A DNA stretch of 64,000 nucleotides from Edaphobacter dinghuensis. Lineage in GTDB: Bacteria > Acidobacteriota > Terriglobia > Terriglobales > Acidobacteriaceae. Shown one piece after another: positions 63,356 to 64,000 of the stretch. Where the stretch lies: positions 727,149 to 791,148 of the forward strand of contig NZ_BMGT01000003.1 in NCBI RefSeq assembly GCF_014640335.1, read 5' to 3'. A program made the position numbers and the translations under genes. The notes under the pieces were generated by a model. That model was not told the DNA's origin. It did no database searches and saw only the letters and a program-made list of their open reading frames with translations. Numbering within the stretch: the first letter of the stretch is position 1; each line of letters starts with the position of its first letter.

Positions 63356-64000
63356 ATTTCGTGTAATCTGGGCAGGCTGTCATTCAACTACGATCGGACT
63401 GCTCAACTGCAACACACAGCCACATCGAGCGAAGAAACCCACGTACAGCGTCGCCGCTGGCGCATCGCCTGGTTGTTAGGGATAGGCGTTCTGGTCAACT
63501 ACTTTGACCGCGTAAACCTGTCAGTCTCGCACCAGGCTCTCATCACAACCTTCGGCATCTCGGCAGTCACCTTCGGCTATCTCTCCGGTGCCTATAACTG
63601 GACCTACGCCATGTTCCAGTTGCCCATCGGTGTCTTGCTCGACAAATTCGGCATTCGCCGTGTCGGTCTTATCGGAACATTTCTGTGGGGCATCGCCTCC
63701 TTCGGCGCAGCAATTACGCCAAATTTAGGAGGCTTCTTCGCAGCCCGGCTACTGTTGGGCGTTGGCGAAGCCCCTACCTTTCCTGCGAACGCAAAGGCCA
63801 TCGGCTATTGGTTTCCAGCGAAAGAGCGCTGCTTTGCCACAGCCATCTTCGACTCTGCCGCAAAATTTTCTTCCGCTATCGGCGTGCCTATCATCGGCAT
63901 CCTGCTGTTAAAGGTGGGCTGGCGATGGAGCTTTGCCATCACCGGAATCGTCAGCCTTATTTATTTCCTCTTCTTTTGGAAGATCTATCGTGACCCAAAC
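63356..64000 (+). CDS. MFS transporter, ACS-like (3' end outside window, start uncertain)
   Basis: The frame is open to the right edge and encodes the N-terminal half of an MFS anion symporter: RRWRIAWLLGIGVLVNYFDR, AMFQLPIGVLLDKFGIRRVG, LLLGVGEAPTFPANAKAIGYWF and GWRWSFAITGI. Relatives import hexuronates such as glucuronate and galacturonate, fitting the PL22 gene just before it. In this frame there is no ATG, GTG or TTG between the upstream stop (63317-63319) and the first membrane segment. ATT at 63356, preceded by AGCAGGA, and several CTG codons are the only candidates; TTG at 63473 would cut into the first helix. The start given is therefore a guess. Confidence 0.75.
   Translation, partial: MSCNLGRLSFNYDRTAQLQHTATSSEETHVQRRRWRIAWLLGIGVLVNYFDRVNLSVSHQALITTFGISAVTFGYLSGAYNWTYAMFQLPIGVLLDKFGIRRVGLIGTFLWGIASFGAAITPNLGGFFAARLLLGVGEAPTFPANAKAIGYWFPAKERCFATAIFDSAAKFSSAIGVPIIGILLLKVGWRWSFAITGIVSLIYFLFFWKIYRDPN

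Noticed and set aside
1-64000. tRNA, rRNA, CRISPR, insertion sequence or phage genes
   Set aside because: I looked for cloverleaf-like, repeat-spacer and transposase-like patterns and saw none; dedicated search tools were not available.

Overview
The window looks like a chromosomal segment from an Acidobacteriota genome (Terriglobia type). Three things point there: a permease with the duplicated FtsX core typical of acidobacterial 'ADOP' proteins, two very large Oar-like TonB receptors with an N-terminal carboxypeptidase-regulatory-like domain and no SusD partner, and a futalosine-pathway MqnC. The GC content looks moderately high by eye. Function calls rest on reading the translations and on family motifs known to me; no database search was run.

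Layout. 1-1767 is the 3' part of an ADOP permease. 1.9-11.9 kb (minus strand) holds a TonB receptor and an overlapping operon of two GH42 beta-galactosidases and a GH29 alpha-L-fucosidase. 12.1-14.1 kb (plus) is a coupled pair: a racemase-family protein and an MFS transporter. 14.1-21.2 kb (minus) encodes a GH78 alpha-L-rhamnosidase, a GH127-type enzyme, a RuBisCO-like protein and a DUF1537 sugar-acid kinase. A divergent regulator joins an IclR-type DNA-binding domain to a periplasmic-binding-protein-type sugar sensor; a GH79-like enzyme follows it. 24-28.6 kb holds a second TonB receptor and an IclR regulator. 28.8-46 kb is a dense block of exported carbohydrate enzymes: a DUF5060/apiosidase-like protein, an unclassified 917-residue protein, a GH43-like propeller, an FGE-domain/sialidase fusion, a GH63/MGH1-like barrel, a CE15-like esterase, a GH30-like enzyme, a sialidase-like protein and a second GH78. 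46-52.8 kb is metabolic: Fe-alcohol dehydrogenase, HpcH/HpaI aldolase, Na+/solute symporter, PdxA2-type dehydrogenase, a second DUF1537 kinase and a sugar isomerase/epimerase. 52.8-64 kb has an AraC regulator, a PhyH dioxygenase, a GPH symporter, a cytosolic GH31, a beta-helix protein, mqnC, a PL22 oligogalacturonate lyase and the start of an MFS transporter.

How it fits together. The enzyme set (rhamnosidases, fucosidase, galactosidases, arabinofuranosidase-like, glucuronidase-like, glucuronoyl esterase, oligogalacturonate lyase, apiosidase-like) suits degradation of pectic side chains such as rhamnogalacturonan I/II or related plant or algal glycans. Released sugar acids could feed two DUF1537 kinase routes: kinase plus RuBisCO-like protein, which resembles the 3-oxo-isoapionate kinase and decarboxylase/transcarboxylase steps of D-apionate catabolism, and kinase plus PdxA2, which resembles D-threonate/D-erythronate catabolism. 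The aldolase and Fe-alcohol dehydrogenase could handle 2-keto-3-deoxy acids and lactaldehyde from deoxysugars. The link from glycan to kinases is inference.

No tRNA, rRNA, CRISPR array, transposase or phage gene was seen.
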